Assembly (NCBI GenBank): GCA_038212215.1
Contig: JBBQUT010000024.1
Span: 10,730-74,729, forward strand
Length of the DNA: 64,000 bases
Source of the DNA: JALZAI01 sp038212215
GTDB lineage: Bacteria; Actinomycetota; Actinomycetes; Mycobacteriales; Jatrophihabitantaceae
Reading direction: 5' to 3'
Positions 52,734-61,498 of this stretch are shown here, in pieces; positions within the stretch are counted from its first letter, which is position 1; every line of letters starts with the position of its first letter. A program made the position numbers and the translations under genes. The notes beneath the pieces were generated by a model. That model was not told the DNA's origin, did not search any database, and saw only the letters and a list, made by a program, of their open reading frames with translations.

Positions 52734-54272
52734 TTAGCCGTCTGATTGAGACTGGTGCAGGACGCGACGTTTGGTCGTAGCGTCCGAAGGGTGCGACGAG
52801 TTGGCTCGCAAACCGTCTGCCGACTTCAGGTCTGGCTGAGAACGAGGCGCCGACTCGTCGTGCCCTGAGCGCGGTGTGGGAAAGACATCGCATGCCGCTA
52901 AGTCGTCAAGCGGTCCGCGCCTCGGTCTTCGACAGGCCTGGTCGACCGGAGGCGAGATAGAGGTCGCGGACCGTTCGACGTGATCACTGGAACCGCGATG
53001 CTTCATGGGCGCCTCGGTCTCTCGAAAGGCCTCATTGGCCCGGGGTCTGCGAGAGGTCACCCGTTGGGTGGTGGTGGGGAAGGCCTTGGCTTCGTCGTAG
53101 GACTGGCCGGTCTGCAGGCAGTGGTGCAGCATCCCGATGCCTCGGTTGGTGAGGTTGCGAGCGGCTGCGCTGTAGCTGTCTCCACGCTCCCGCCTGGCAG
53201 CGAAGTGGGCGTGCGCACCAGGTGAGTGAGCGAGCATCGGCAAAGCCCAGAGATAGGCGGCCTGACCGAGTCGTTTGTTGCGCACGACCCGGCGGGTGAC
53301 GATGGTCTTCATGCCGCTGGCTCGGGTGACTGGCGCGGTCCCGGCGAAGGCTTTCAGCCCACGGGCGCTGGCGAAGCGGGCCCGATCATCGCCGATCTCG
53401 GCGAGGATGCGAGCGCCGAGCACGGTTCCGAGGCCGGGGAAGCTGGTGATGATCTCAGCGTCGGGATGCTGCTCGAACGCAGTCTGCAGCTGCTCCTCGA
53501 GGCGGGACACGTTGGCAACCGCAGTGTCGAGCGCATGCAAGAGCGCGGTGGCGTGCTGGGCCATCGCGGCCTCGACTCGAGCCGGCTGGCGGAGTTGATC
53601 GCGGTGCAGTTCGCCGTGGATGGCCTCGACCGCGGCAGGGATGCCGCGACTGCGCCCGGCGCGGCGCAACGACGCGGTCAAGCTGGCTCGCCGGACCCGC
53701 TGACCATCGCCAGGCGTAGGCGCCAGGTGCAGAGTTGCGCGGGCCTCTCGGCTGGCGAGGTCCTCGAATGCGGTCAAGAAGGTCGGGTAGTACTCGCGCA
53801 GCGTCGAGCGTAGCTTGTTCGCAATCTGCATCCGGTCCCAGACCGCGTCCTGATGAGCACGGGCAAGCCCCTGGATCGCCTGCGCCAGCTCGGAGTCAAC
53901 CGGCAGCGACCGATGGTTGTGCGGGTCGGTGCGCAGGATGTTGGCCAACACGAACGCGTCACCGGCGTCACTCTTCGACCGGCTCGGTGAGAGCCGGTCG
54001 CGATAACGCGACACGGCCAGCGGGTTGATCGCGACCAGAGCGACACCCGCCGCCCGAAGCGCCGTCGGGAGCAAACCCTTCGCGGTCTCGATCGCCACGC
54101 TGATCGGCTGCTCGCACAGCGCCTGTTGTTCAGCGAGCATCGACATCAACTCGCCGAACCCGGCCGCGGTGTCCTCGATGCGAAGCCGGACCCGTTGCCT
54201 GCCTTGTTCGTCGACGACGCTGACGTCGTGATGGTTCTCCGCCCAGTCGATGCCGCACCACAGATGCACCAC
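52734..54272 (-). CDS. IS110-family transposase
   Basis: 512 residues. N-terminal DEDD/RuvC-like domain: Asp in CGIDWAE (residue ~8), Glu in VAIETAKG (~62), Asp pair in SKSDAGDAF (~102-105). C-terminal Tnp20 domain: ITSFPGLGTVLGARILAEIG and FAGTAPVTRASGMKT with the candidate catalytic Ser. Normal IS110 transposases end near CLQTGQSYDEAKAFP (~395); the remaining ~115 residues are low-complexity and probably read-through of the element's right end. IS110 elements use a bridge RNA encoded in their non-coding end. No inverted repeats are expected. Confidence 0.92.
   Translation of the reverse strand: MVHLWCGIDWAENHHDVSVVDEQGRQRVRLRIEDTAAGFGELMSMLAEQQALCEQPISVAIETAKGLLPTALRAAGVALVAINPLAVSRYRDRLSPSRSKSDAGDAFVLANILRTDPHNHRSLPVDSELAQAIQGLARAHQDAVWDRMQIANKLRSTLREYYPTFLTAFEDLASREARATLHLAPTPGDGQRVRRASLTASLRRAGRSRGIPAAVEAIHGELHRDQLRQPARVEAAMAQHATALLHALDTAVANVSRLEEQLQTAFEQHPDAEIITSFPGLGTVLGARILAEIGDDRARFASARGLKAFAGTAPVTRASGMKTIVTRRVVRNKRLGQAAYLWALPMLAHSPGAHAHFAARRERGDSYSAAARNLTNRGIGMLHHCLQTGQSYDEAKAFPTTTQRVTSRRPRANEAFRETEAPMKHRGSSDHVERSATSISPPVDQACRRPRRGPLDDLAACDVFPTPRSGHDESAPRSQPDLKSADGLRANSSHPSDATTKRRVLHQSQSDG
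52923..52976 (+). ncRNA. Structured block shared with the upstream region of the second IS110
   Basis: The block CGGTCTTCGACAGG, then a Y-rich stretch and GGAGGCGAGATAGAGG, closes with GACCG, giving a CGGTC/GACCG outer stem. A homologous block with the same stem lies at 54403-54451. It lies on the opposite strand to the transposase gene around it. Could be part of a bridge-RNA-like structure or an IS target sequence. Confidence 0.3.
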
Positions 54273-54402
54273 TGATCTCCTCTCACGCGCTTCTTAGTCC
54301 TGCGGTCGGTGGCCGTGAATTCAGTGCAGCGCCGTAATGACGAGGCCTCAATTGGGCCGACATCGCATCAGCCGTTCACGTCCTTCTGCAGTTCACGGCT
54401 GC

Positions 54403-54598
54403 CGGTCTTCGACAGGGCTTGTCTGCCCGAGGCGATAAAGGCATGACCGGTGAACCTGGCCAACACCCATCGTTCGACGAATCGGGCGATCGCCCGGCAC
54501 CGACACGGGCTGGTGACTCATTAGAGGCGCGAACTCAAGTCGATCCCGAATCAGACATGCCCGCCGCGCCCTGTCACTCGAGCGTTGAGGAGGTCGTG
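54403..54598 (+). ncRNA. Candidate IS110 bridge RNA region
   Basis: Non-coding leader directly upstream of the plus-strand IS110 gene, about the length reported for bridge RNAs (~180 nt). Visible structure: outer stem CCGGTC/GACCG, inner GGGC-TTGTCT-GCCC hairpin, and a self-complementary CGGGCGATCGCCCG near 54484. In IS110-group elements the bridge RNA is encoded between the left end and the transposase on the same strand, as here. Exact ends and loops not determined. Confidence 0.4.
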
Positions 54599-55876
54599 GT
54601 GGCAACCGTCGTGATTGGCATTGACCCGCACAAGGGGTCACACACCGCCGTCGCCTTGGACGGCACGGAAGCGTTACTGGGCAGGGTGAAAGTCCGCGCG
54701 GCCGCGGAACAGGTCCAGCAGCTGCAGACCTGGGCGCGGCGGTGGGACGACCGGGTCTGGGCCATCGAGGGCAGTCATGGCCTCGCGCATCTGCTCGCAC
54801 AGCAGCTCGTCGCGGTCGGCGAGCACGTCGTCGACGTGCAGCCGAAGCTCGCCGCCCGCGTTCGCCTGCTCAACAACAGCAAGGTCAACAAGAATGACCC
54901 GAACGATGCCCGCTCGGTAGCGATCGCGGCGCTGCGCTCCCCCGGCGCGGAGCCCGTTACCGGTGAGGGCAGCTCCTCGGTGCTGAAGCTATGGGCGCAC
55001 CGGCACCGCGAGCTGAGCCGCCGACGCAACCGCATGGTGTGCCAACTGCACTCGCTGCTGTGCGACCTCGTCCCAGGCGGCTTCGCCGGCCGGATCACCG
55101 CGAGCCTCGCCGCGGCATCGCTGGAGCGCATCGAACCGCTCGGCGCCGCAAGCGAAGCGCGGATGCAGCTGGCCCGCGATCTGCTCGAGGATTCGCGGTG
55201 TCGACGAGCAACGCCGCGCCGCGAAGAAGAAGATCAGCCAGCTCGTCATCGCCTCCAGACCACCGTTACTGACGTCTACGGGGTGGGGCCGGTCGTCGCC
55301 GCGACGGTGCTCGGCTTCGTCGGCGACGTAGGTCGCTTCGCGAGCAGGGACGCCTTCGCCGCCTACAACGGCACCGCGCCGATCGAGGCATCGTCGGGCA
55401 ACCGTCATGTCCACCGGCTCTCGCTGCGCGGGAACCGGCAGATGAACCACGCCATCCACATGGCCGCCGTCGCGCAGATCGCACACCCGAACACCGAGGG
55501 GCGCGCCTACTACGACCGCAAGATCGCTGCCGGCATGCAGCACCGCTCGGCCATCCGCGCTCTGAAACGCAAGATCAGCGACGCCATCTACCGGCGGCTC
55601 GTCGCCGATGTTCAGCGCCAGCAAGCGCTTTGCGGTCCGGGAGGGCAACCGGGGAACGACTCTGTCTCCAGCGCGGCCGGCTCACACCCCGCAGCACCGG
55701 CTCTTCGGACAAGCCACTCCCGGACCAGAGGCCAGCCTAGGACCGCGAACACGACCACAACAGTCCTGACAACCGTGCCGGCTCCCCGCAGGCGCCAAAC
55801 CGGCCGGAGCGCAGCCGGGGTCAAGATGGAGCCCCGCCAACGCCCGCACAGCGGGCGGAGGCAGGAACGATCTTGA
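54599..55876 (+). CDS. IS110-family transposase, with compensated frameshift
   Basis: 425 residues from GTG 54599 (AGGAGG five bases upstream). DEDD domain: Asp in IGIDPHKGSH, Glu in AIEGSHGL, Asp in KNDPNDARS. Tnp20 domain: VTDVYGVGPVVAATVLGFVG and NGTAPIEASSGN with the candidate Ser. Between about 55197 and 55252 the frame reads SRCRRATPRREEEDQPARHR, whereas the adjacent frame gives the expected helix GVDEQRRAAKKKISQLVIAS, so two opposite single-base shifts replace ~18 residues in the linker. Activity is therefore doubtful. The C-terminal ~70 residues resemble the usual tail of this sub-group (CGPGGQPGNDSVSSAAGSHP). Confidence 0.88.
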   Translation: MATVVIGIDPHKGSHTAVALDGTEALLGRVKVRAAAEQVQQLQTWARRWDDRVWAIEGSHGLAHLLAQQLVAVGEHVVDVQPKLAARVRLLNNSKVNKNDPNDARSVAIAALRSPGAEPVTGEGSSSVLKLWAHRHRELSRRRNRMVCQLHSLLCDLVPGGFAGRITASLAAASLERIEPLGAASEARMQLARDLLEDSRCRRATPRREEEDQPARHRLQTTVTDVYGVGPVVAATVLGFVGDVGRFASRDAFAAYNGTAPIEASSGNRHVHRLSLRGNRQMNHAIHMAAVAQIAHPNTEGRAYYDRKIAAGMQHRSAIRALKRKISDAIYRRLVADVQRQQALCGPGGQPGNDSVSSAAGSHPAAPALRTSHSRTRGQPRTANTTTTVLTTVPAPRRRQTGRSAAGVKMEPRQRPHSGRRQERS

Positions 55877-56041
55877 CGCCAGCGAGCACCGGCCCACATT
55901 CGAGCGTGCAGGAGCAGGCACCGTCACCAGGGTCTTGACAACAAAGAGGTCTCGTTATACGGGGAGCGCCGGGCGATGCAAGTGGTCGTAGATGGATAAG
56001 TATGCGTTGACCTCCGGAACGCAGTTTTGAGCGTCGGTTGG

Positions 56042-56251
56042 TTACCCAATCTGGCGTTCGAACGTCACCAGGAGGCCCTCGACCCCACCGGGCCCGACGC
56101 GGCCCTTCACGTCCGCAGAGGTCAATGACTTCAGCTGCCAGCCCTGCGACCCGTGCTCGTTCAAGATCTTTTCCAGCTTCTCGCCGGACATTTTCCCGCC
56201 AATCATTTTCTCCCGAAGCTCCAGCACCTTGTACTCGTATCGATTCGCCAT
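56042..56251 (-). CDS. DUF4177 family small protein
   Basis: 69 residues from ATG 56251; the longer frame to 56623 lacks support. YEYKVLELREKMIGGKMSGE then LEKILNEHGSQGWQLKSLTS and GLLVTFER match the small DUF4177 alpha/beta fold, found in many bacteria with unknown function. It stands alone. Confidence 0.8.
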   Translation of the reverse strand: MANRYEYKVLELREKMIGGKMSGEKLEKILNEHGSQGWQLKSLTSADVKGRVGPGGVEGLLVTFERQIG

Positions 56252-56926
56252 CCGGCTATCTTGTCGAGCCCAGGAGCGCCGCGCTACCTGATGACACTCG
56301 TACGCGATAGCCTTTCTCATTCTGGCGCATGTCATCTTCCGCGGTCTGGCGCGCAGATCAGTCCGTAGGCAGTAGTTAGTTGAAGCGACGCGAGACCCTG
56401 GATCTTTCACCGGCTCTTGCGCTGGCAGGTGGGCCAAACACCCGACTATGCGTACCGCGGACGGGCGCTGGTCAGTTGAGGTCATCAGCACCCGAGGCGG
56501 GCAGTCGTTTCGGGTGAAGCGGCTTGACACCGTGGCCGGGGCAGGGTCGGGGTGCGCTCGGGACCGGTCAGCTCGTAGGCACCCTCGACGAGGTCCGTCG
56601 GCTGCTGACGAGGCTGTCGACACGCTGACTGAGGTGCCGGCACAGCGCTTCGAGGGCGGCCGCCAGATCCGCGGCGGCTTAGCCGTCGCCGAAGTCGGCG
56701 GTGGGCCCCGTACTGACCGGCTTTCAGGTCGTCGTCGCCGAATGCCTCGGCCTGCTGGTTGGCCTCAGCAGGGGTGACAGCTGGCTTGGCGGCGTGCGAG
56801 TGTGGGGTCGAGTCGGGCTGCTCGTGGGTTCGGTCATGGTGTCGTCTTTCCTGTGCTGAGCGCTGACCCCTCTGCCTGCCGCGGCGTCGATTGTCCGTCC
56901 GGAGCCGCCGCTATGCACCGGGTCTG
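56252..56926. other. Mostly non-coding interval with decayed small-protein traces
   Basis: No intact gene is convincing. On the minus strand a 37-codon ORF (56724-56837) begins MTEPTSSPTRPHTRTPPSQ after GGAAAGACGACACC; a neighbouring frame reads TPAEANQQAEAFGDDDLKAG, and further down DLAAALEALCRHLSQRVDSL, as if one small helical protein had been broken by shifts. Confidence 0.35.
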
Positions 56927-58012
56927 CTATTCACAGGCGATGCCGTCGCCGTCGCGGTCGAGATGTGCGGAGTATCCGGGGTCGCCGAGGTGGATTGGGG
57001 CGGCGCCGGCGGCGCGGACAGCGTCGCAATTCTCGTAGTAGACGTCGCTGGGCGGCGTCCTCGTCTGGATGGGTGCAGCGGTGCTGCGACGCGGAGTCGG
57101 CGTCGCCGTGCGTGGTGGCGTGATGTCGATGTGCGCCGCTCCGCTCTCGATCGGCGCAGCCTGGTTCGGGCACATACTAAGCACGCGGCTCATCGCGTCG
57201 TGCTCGGCCTGGGTGGCCCAGATCTGGTAGCGGGCCTTGACTGCGACCTGGCGGGCGACGTAGGCGCACCTGTAGGCCTTGTTGGGCGGTAGCCAGGTCG
57301 CGGTGTCGCCGTCGCCCTTGGACTCATTCGTCGGCCCGTCGACGGCGAGCAGATTGAGCGGGTCGTTGGCCAGGTCGGTGCGGGTCTGCTCGGTCCACCT
57401 GCTGGCGCCGGTCTGCCAGGCGTCGCTGAGGGAAACGACGTGGTCGATCTGCACCGCGGTTGAGGTTGAGCTGCCGCGGGTGAACCGGATCGTGGTGGCT
57501 GTGTAGGGGTCACGCAGGACGCCGGTCAGCACCGCGCAACCGTTGCTGCCCGCCTTGAACACGACACCGCTCAGGTCGCGACCCAGTACGTCGTTGCGGG
57601 TGTCGCAGCCGTTGTGGCCAAGCGGATCATTGTTGTCATCGGTCCAGGCAGTGCCGAACTGGTCGCGGTCGTATCCGGTCTGGGCTGCGCGCCCCTTGAT
57701 CGGGATCGTTGCCAGCAGTGTCAGTGCGGTGATCCGTCCTCGCTGGGTGCGATCGACCGGGGCGGCGCTGATCTTGCCCGGCGACGCAGAGCGCGCTGCG
57801 CTGCTCGTCAGGGTCGGGGTCGTCGGGGTCGGGGTCGTCGGGGTCGGGGCCGGCGAGGTCGCTGACGTCGCGGGCTCCTGCGAGGGCGCCACGGACGCGG
57901 TCGGTGCATCAGCGGCTGCCGGCTTGTTCTTGTGTCCGGAGCCACTGAGCGCCCCGGCGAGCACGAACACCGCGAGCAGTGCCGCGCCGATGCCGCTGGT
58001 CTTAGGGTGCAA
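56927..58012 (-). CDS. Secreted HNH nuclease with Excalibur domain
   Basis: 361 residues. N-terminal signal/anchor helix (GIGAALLAVFVLAGALSGSG), a Thr/Pro linker with TPTTP repeats, then a DUF1524/GmrSD-C-like HNH domain: ITALTLLATIPIKGRAAQTG, GCDTRNDVLGRDLSGVVF, IDHVVSLSDAWQTGA with the catalytic-type D-H, NLLAVDGPTNESKGDGDTAT and YRCAYVARQVAVKARY. The C-terminus is an Excalibur calcium-binding module (YENCDAVRAAGAAPIHLGDP, LDRDGDGIACE). Such proteins are extracellular nucleases in actinobacteria, for nutrient scavenging or DNA turnover. A frameshifted relative lies at 21199-21609. Confidence 0.9.
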   Translation of the reverse strand: MHPKTSGIGAALLAVFVLAGALSGSGHKNKPAAADAPTASVAPSQEPATSATSPAPTPTTPTPTTPTLTSSAARSASPGKISAAPVDRTQRGRITALTLLATIPIKGRAAQTGYDRDQFGTAWTDDNNDPLGHNGCDTRNDVLGRDLSGVVFKAGSNGCAVLTGVLRDPYTATTIRFTRGSSTSTAVQIDHVVSLSDAWQTGASRWTEQTRTDLANDPLNLLAVDGPTNESKGDGDTATWLPPNKAYRCAYVARQVAVKARYQIWATQAEHDAMSRVLSMCPNQAAPIESGAAHIDITPPRTATPTPRRSTAAPIQTRTPPSDVYYENCDAVRAAGAAPIHLGDPGYSAHLDRDGDGIACE

Positions 58013-58226
58013 GCCGCCAGACTAACCGTGCCCTCAGCATGGGTGAAGCCTCTCGTTGGCGTCCCGGTGTCGGTAGCGCCGGCGGCTCAGGCAAACACGG
58101 GTGAGGAACCCATGCAAATCAGAGGGCCGTGTCATTTCCCGACACGGAGACGAGGCAGCTCCTCCGCGCGGTATCGATCGGTCACGGTGGTGCCGGGTCC
58201 GGTCAACGGGGATCTAGTGTGCCAGC

Positions 58227-59041
58227 ATGCTGAACGCTCAGACGGACGCCGACGCTGTCGTGCAACGGTGGGAACGTCGCACCGACGTACCCCTGGCTGC
58301 GCTCGCCGTGATCTTCCTCATCGCCTATGCATTGCCGATCCTTGACCAGCAACTGCCCAGATCCGCGGATACGACGTGCCGCATCGTCAACTACGTCGTG
58401 TGGATTGCCTTCGGCGCGGACTACGTGACGCGGCTAAGCCTGGCCCGGCGGTGGCGCTACTTCTGGACTCACCTGCACGACCTCGCCATGGTCGCGCTGC
58501 CGGTTCTGCGACCGCTACGTCTGCTCCGCTTGGTCATGCTCTTGCGCGTACTGAACCGCCGCGCGGTCACCGGCCTGCACGGCAGGGTGATCAGCTACGT
58601 CGCAGGCAGCTAGTCATCCTGATCTTCTGCGCATCACTTGCCGAGCTCGACGCAGAACGCCACCACCCAGGGGCAACCATCCACAATTTTGGTGACGCCC
58701 TGTGGTGGGCCGGATCCACCGTCACCACCGTGGGCTACGGCGACCGCTACCCCCTCACCGCGGAAGGCCGCTTCATCGCCACCGGGCTGATGCTCGGCGG
58801 CATCGCCATCATCGGCGTCGTCACCGCCACCATCGCCTCCTCACTCATCGACCGTGTCCGCGACATCGCAGACGTCGAGCAAGCCGCTACCCGTGCTGAC
58901 TTTGAGACGCTCAGACTGCAGCTCGTCGGCCACGGCCCACCAGACGTGGCAACCGGCCTGCAGCAGGTCGCCGAGCTGCACAAGTCAGGGATGTTGACCG
59001 CAGAGGAGTTCACGAAAGCAAAAACGCTACTGCTGAACTGA
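58227..59041 (+). pseudogene. Frameshifted voltage-gated-type potassium channel
   Basis: Frame one (58227-58613) encodes the S1-S4 part: LAALAVIFLIAYALPILDQQ, YVVWIAFGADYVTRL and the S4-like LPVLRPLRLLRLVMLLRVLN, ending VISYVAGS and a TAG at 58613. Frame three continues without a gap from about 58609: LVILIFCASLAELDAERHHP, pore GSTVTTVGYGDRYPLT with the TVGYGD filter, S6, and a C-terminal SHOCT-like LQQVAELHKSGMLTAEEFTK to 59041. A single missing base near 58610 restores one 270-residue channel. Either a recent pseudogene or a sequencing error. Confidence 0.82.
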
Positions 59042-59208
59042 ACCCCGCGCCCCACAAGCGATCCGTGCGCCGACAAAGGCTCCGCGGCCCCGGTACACCC
59101 CACGAATCTTTTTGAGCTGCGCGCAGATCGAGTAGATATTGAGCGCAGGACTTCAAAACGGCGCGCGACGCGGATGGTGTTCGCCAAGCTCTCCGTGCGG
59201 CGTCCGAT

Positions 59209-59691
59209 CTATATGATCACGCCGACGGCGACCGCGAGCAGCGCAATCGCGACGATCTCCCCAGCGATCGCCCCGAGCAGGATCCAAGCCTTCATGGCGT
59301 TCCATCGCCGGGCAGCACTCAGCGCCTCGAGCCTTGTGCCGGCTATCGCAGCTTCGGTCTCAGCTGGTGCGTCAGTCCAGGCACTCGCGAGGTCAGCCAT
59401 CGTTATTTCGGTTTCGCCGTACGGCAGCGGCACGCCAACGAAGATCGCCGCAATGCATGCGGCAACGAAGGCGATGATCGCAGCAAGTAGCCAACCGTTC
59501 GCGCCTGCCGGGATGGTGAACGTCTTCGCGCCTGTCACGACCGCGACCAATCCGAAGAGCAGGGTAACCAGCGTCCCGGATGTCGTGATTACGCTGCCCG
59601 CTTTGCTCTCGAGGGTCGTCCGGCGGGCAAGCTCGCCATCGAATAGATCCTTGATGAATGCCGAGTACAACGCTGGCGTGTCACCTGCCAT
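59209..59691 (-). CDS. Three-helix membrane protein paired with a small protein
   Basis: 160 residues from ATG 59691; the frame upstream is shadow. A short cytoplasmic helix (LYSAFIKDLFDGELARRTTL) is followed by two transmembrane helices (SVITTSGTLVTLLFGLVAVV, GWLLAAIIAFVAACIAAIFV), a ~50-residue loop and a third helix (AWILLGAIAGEIVAIALLAV). The layout resembles small membrane effectors such as SLATT or Pycsar-TM proteins, but no such domain is assigned. It starts 8 bp after the stop of the 56-residue gene. Confidence 0.72.
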   Translation of the reverse strand: MAGDTPALYSAFIKDLFDGELARRTTLESKAGSVITTSGTLVTLLFGLVAVVTGAKTFTIPAGANGWLLAAIIAFVAACIAAIFVGVPLPYGETEITMADLASAWTDAPAETEAAIAGTRLEALSAARRWNAMKAWILLGAIAGEIVAIALLAVAVGVII

Positions 59692-59699
59692 GACGCTCG

Positions 59700-59870
59700 T
59701 TAGCCGCCCTGTCTGCGGCCGAAAGTCCACTTTGGAAGGATGACCATGAGGCCGGTGTTTGCCGTGAACTTGATCTTCTTGAACCATGAGAGGTCCGGCT
59801 GCAGCGGCGGAGAGGCCTCGTCGTGCTCCTCACTCGGCACCTGGGGCGGAGGTTCTTCGCTCTCGGCCAT
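59700..59870 (-). CDS. 56-residue protein upstream of membrane protein gene
   Basis: Start ATG 59870 is preceded by TGGAGGGAAG, an excellent ribosome site. Sequence: an acidic, proline-rich N-terminus (MAESEEPPPQVPSEEHDEAS), then a more hydrophobic C-terminal half (WFKKIKFTANTGLMVILPKW). No known family. Eight bases separate it from the membrane protein gene, so the two are almost certainly co-expressed. Confidence 0.65.
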   Translation of the reverse strand: MAESEEPPPQVPSEEHDEASPPLQPDLSWFKKIKFTANTGLMVILPKWTFGRRQGG

Positions 59871-60171
59871 CTTCCCTCCAGGGCGTCTTCCTCGGGGCCA
59901 AGCAGACGGAGCTTGCTGCCGTCGAGTGTGCGCTCCGCAAAGGGAAGTCTCAAGTATCGGCAGCGTGGCGGGAAGCCCTGCGCCGCGGGCCGCGGCCCGC
60001 AACCTTATCGCCTTCGTCCGGCAACGCGATGTGTACGAACCGGAGCAGGACACCTTCAGCCTCACCGGGTCGGACGCCTTCTCCTGGTCGTTGAAGGTGA
60101 ACGGCCAATGATCGCAGACCCTGAGGTTTCCGTCTCTTCTAGATCGCACGCTTGTTCGATACATTCACAGC
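59871..60171. other. Interval with a possible plus-strand gene fragment
   Basis: Plus-strand sequence to TGA 60111 reads NLIAFVRQRDVYEPEQDTFS then LTGSDAFSWSLKVNGQ with good third-position GC, and upstream in another frame ELAAVECALRKGKSQVSAAW. It may be the frameshifted 3' end of an unknown gene; no start is visible. Confidence 0.3.
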
Positions 60172-60540
60172 GTGCCAGGGCTCCCGGTTCACCTCGACCG
60201 CGCGCCGCACAGCGCTCGACTACTCCGCTGGGGTCGCGCTGACGATGGCTGGTGGGGGCTCATCGTCTGGCAGCAGCGGGTCCGCGATCACGCGACACCG
60301 AAGGGCCTCGCGCTCGCCGCTTGGGTGCCAGCCCGGTCGCTGCGGCGGCCATCTTGGGCGTCGGGGGAACGACCAGCACGCATCACGCTGCCGGCAGCCG
60401 GCCAGCAATGGCCGCAGCCCGCAGGATGGGAGGGACATTATGTCGGCGCCTGCGCGAGTAGTCGCTTGCACCTCCCGCAAGGCTTCTCGCCGATCGACGG
60501 CCCGGCATGGCGAGACGGGGGACAGTCCCCGCGCAAGTAG
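60172..60540 (+). CDS. Hypothetical protein
   Basis: 122 residues from GTG 60172. The middle, ARLLRWGRADDGWWGLIVWQ then LALAAWVPARSLRRP, is protein-like and recalls the pattern in the broken gene at 22491. No signal peptide, no motif. The C-terminal 45 residues are less convincing and may be read-through. It converges with the HTH gene 2 bp downstream. Confidence 0.45.
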   Translation: MPGLPVHLDRAPHSARLLRWGRADDGWWGLIVWQQRVRDHATPKGLALAAWVPARSLRRPSWASGERPARITLPAAGQQWPQPAGWEGHYVGACASSRLHLPQGFSPIDGPAWRDGGQSPRK

Positions 60541-60542
60541 GC

Positions 60543-61097
60543 CTAGGACGAACCCGGGACCGATGCTTCCGCGATCCACGCCCTGACTGTCGCGCGATCG
60601 ACGCCGTGGTTCTTGTAGGACGGCGCTGCCATGACCCGCTCAAGGTCGCATCGGAGATACAGGTAGACGTTCCGGCTGGGGCGCCGCGTCGCTGGCAGTC
60701 GCCCGCCACGTCGCCATTGTGCGAGTGTCTCCCGGTTGATGCCGCCGGCGAGCCTGCGCGCTTCGCCCGTGTAGAGCCAGTCGCGCGACTCAACGGATTG
60801 TTTCCGCAGGGGCACCGGCTGGCGAGGTGGCGGCGCCGGGACGTTGAGCCCGGCAGGCGTCGCCGCGCTCACGCGTCTCGCGCGGCCGAACCGCGCCTGA
60901 ACCGCTTTCCGGTCAATGCCAACGCCGCTCGCTAGCTCAAGGGTTGACCACCCCGCATCGCTGGCAGCGAGCAGTAGGACTGCGGTCGCCTGCACCGCAC
61001 GGTTGTACTGGGCGGTGTTGCCGGCAGCCAGTTCGACCGCTCGCACGAGTTGTAGCGCCGCGGCTAGCTCGGCTGGGAGTTCACGCAGCGTCGGCAC
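60543..61097 (-). CDS. HTH-type DNA-binding protein
   Basis: 184 residues. An N-terminal helical part (ALQLVRAVELAAGNTAQYNR) precedes a helix-turn-helix (GWSTLELASGVGIDRKAVQA) and, after a Pro linker, a second DNA-binding module resembling an excisionase/MerR wing (EARRLAGGINRETLAQWRRG then RNVYLYLRCDLERVM). The last 20 residues (NHGVDRATVRAWIAEASVPG) may be a third short HTH. Cytoplasmic; probably a regulator of the surrounding mobile DNA. Confidence 0.68.
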   Translation of the reverse strand: MPTLRELPAELAAALQLVRAVELAAGNTAQYNRAVQATAVLLLAASDAGWSTLELASGVGIDRKAVQARFGRARRVSAATPAGLNVPAPPPRQPVPLRKQSVESRDWLYTGEARRLAGGINRETLAQWRRGGRLPATRRPSRNVYLYLRCDLERVMAAPSYKNHGVDRATVRAWIAEASVPGSS

Positions 61098-61303
61098 TGA
61101 TCAATTCTCCGTCGTCCTCGTCCCACACGGCGAAGCGCGGTCGACGCTACGCCCCGTGCTTGGCGGCACCCCGGGGCCTTCCGATGACCTGTAATTCCAC
61201 GTAGGGTCTCGACAACCGGGGGGTCACGAATGCGTCAGCGTCGTCGCACAATGTCCCAATACATCAGGGTTCCTCACTATCCAAGATCAACGGTTTCGAC
61301 GGG

Positions 61304-61498
61304 TTGGTGCCGATCGGAGTGTCAGTCGCGATGGTGATGGCCGTCGCATCGGTGGCGTCCGAGGCGAGTGCCGCTACACCGCCGGCGCCGTGGTTCGGGT
61401 CCGGCTACAACGCGGCATTCAGCCACGACAACTTGACGGAGTCGATCATCACTCCGACCACCGTCAAGTCGATGGGGTGCCGTCGCGCAGCCACGTAG
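61304..61498 (+). pseudogene. 5' fragment of a secreted protein
   Basis: 64 codons from GTG 61304: a signal peptide (VPIGVSVAMVMAVASVASEA, cleavage near ASA) and the start of a mature domain (PWFGSGYNAAFSHDNLTESI). After the stop, the adjacent frame continues TWTLAAPELKFGRRGG, suggesting a frameshift and then loss of the remainder. Starts of this type precede beta-propeller or PQQ-like secreted proteins. Confidence 0.45.

Noticed and set aside
52734..53080. Real C-terminal domain of the minus-strand IS110 transposase
   Set aside because: The family normally ends before it; the sequence is low-complexity and contains the structured block, so read-through is likelier.
57790..57850. Tandem repeats that might suggest a CRISPR or minisatellite
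   Set aside because: They encode the Thr-Pro linker of the secreted nuclease and have no spacers.
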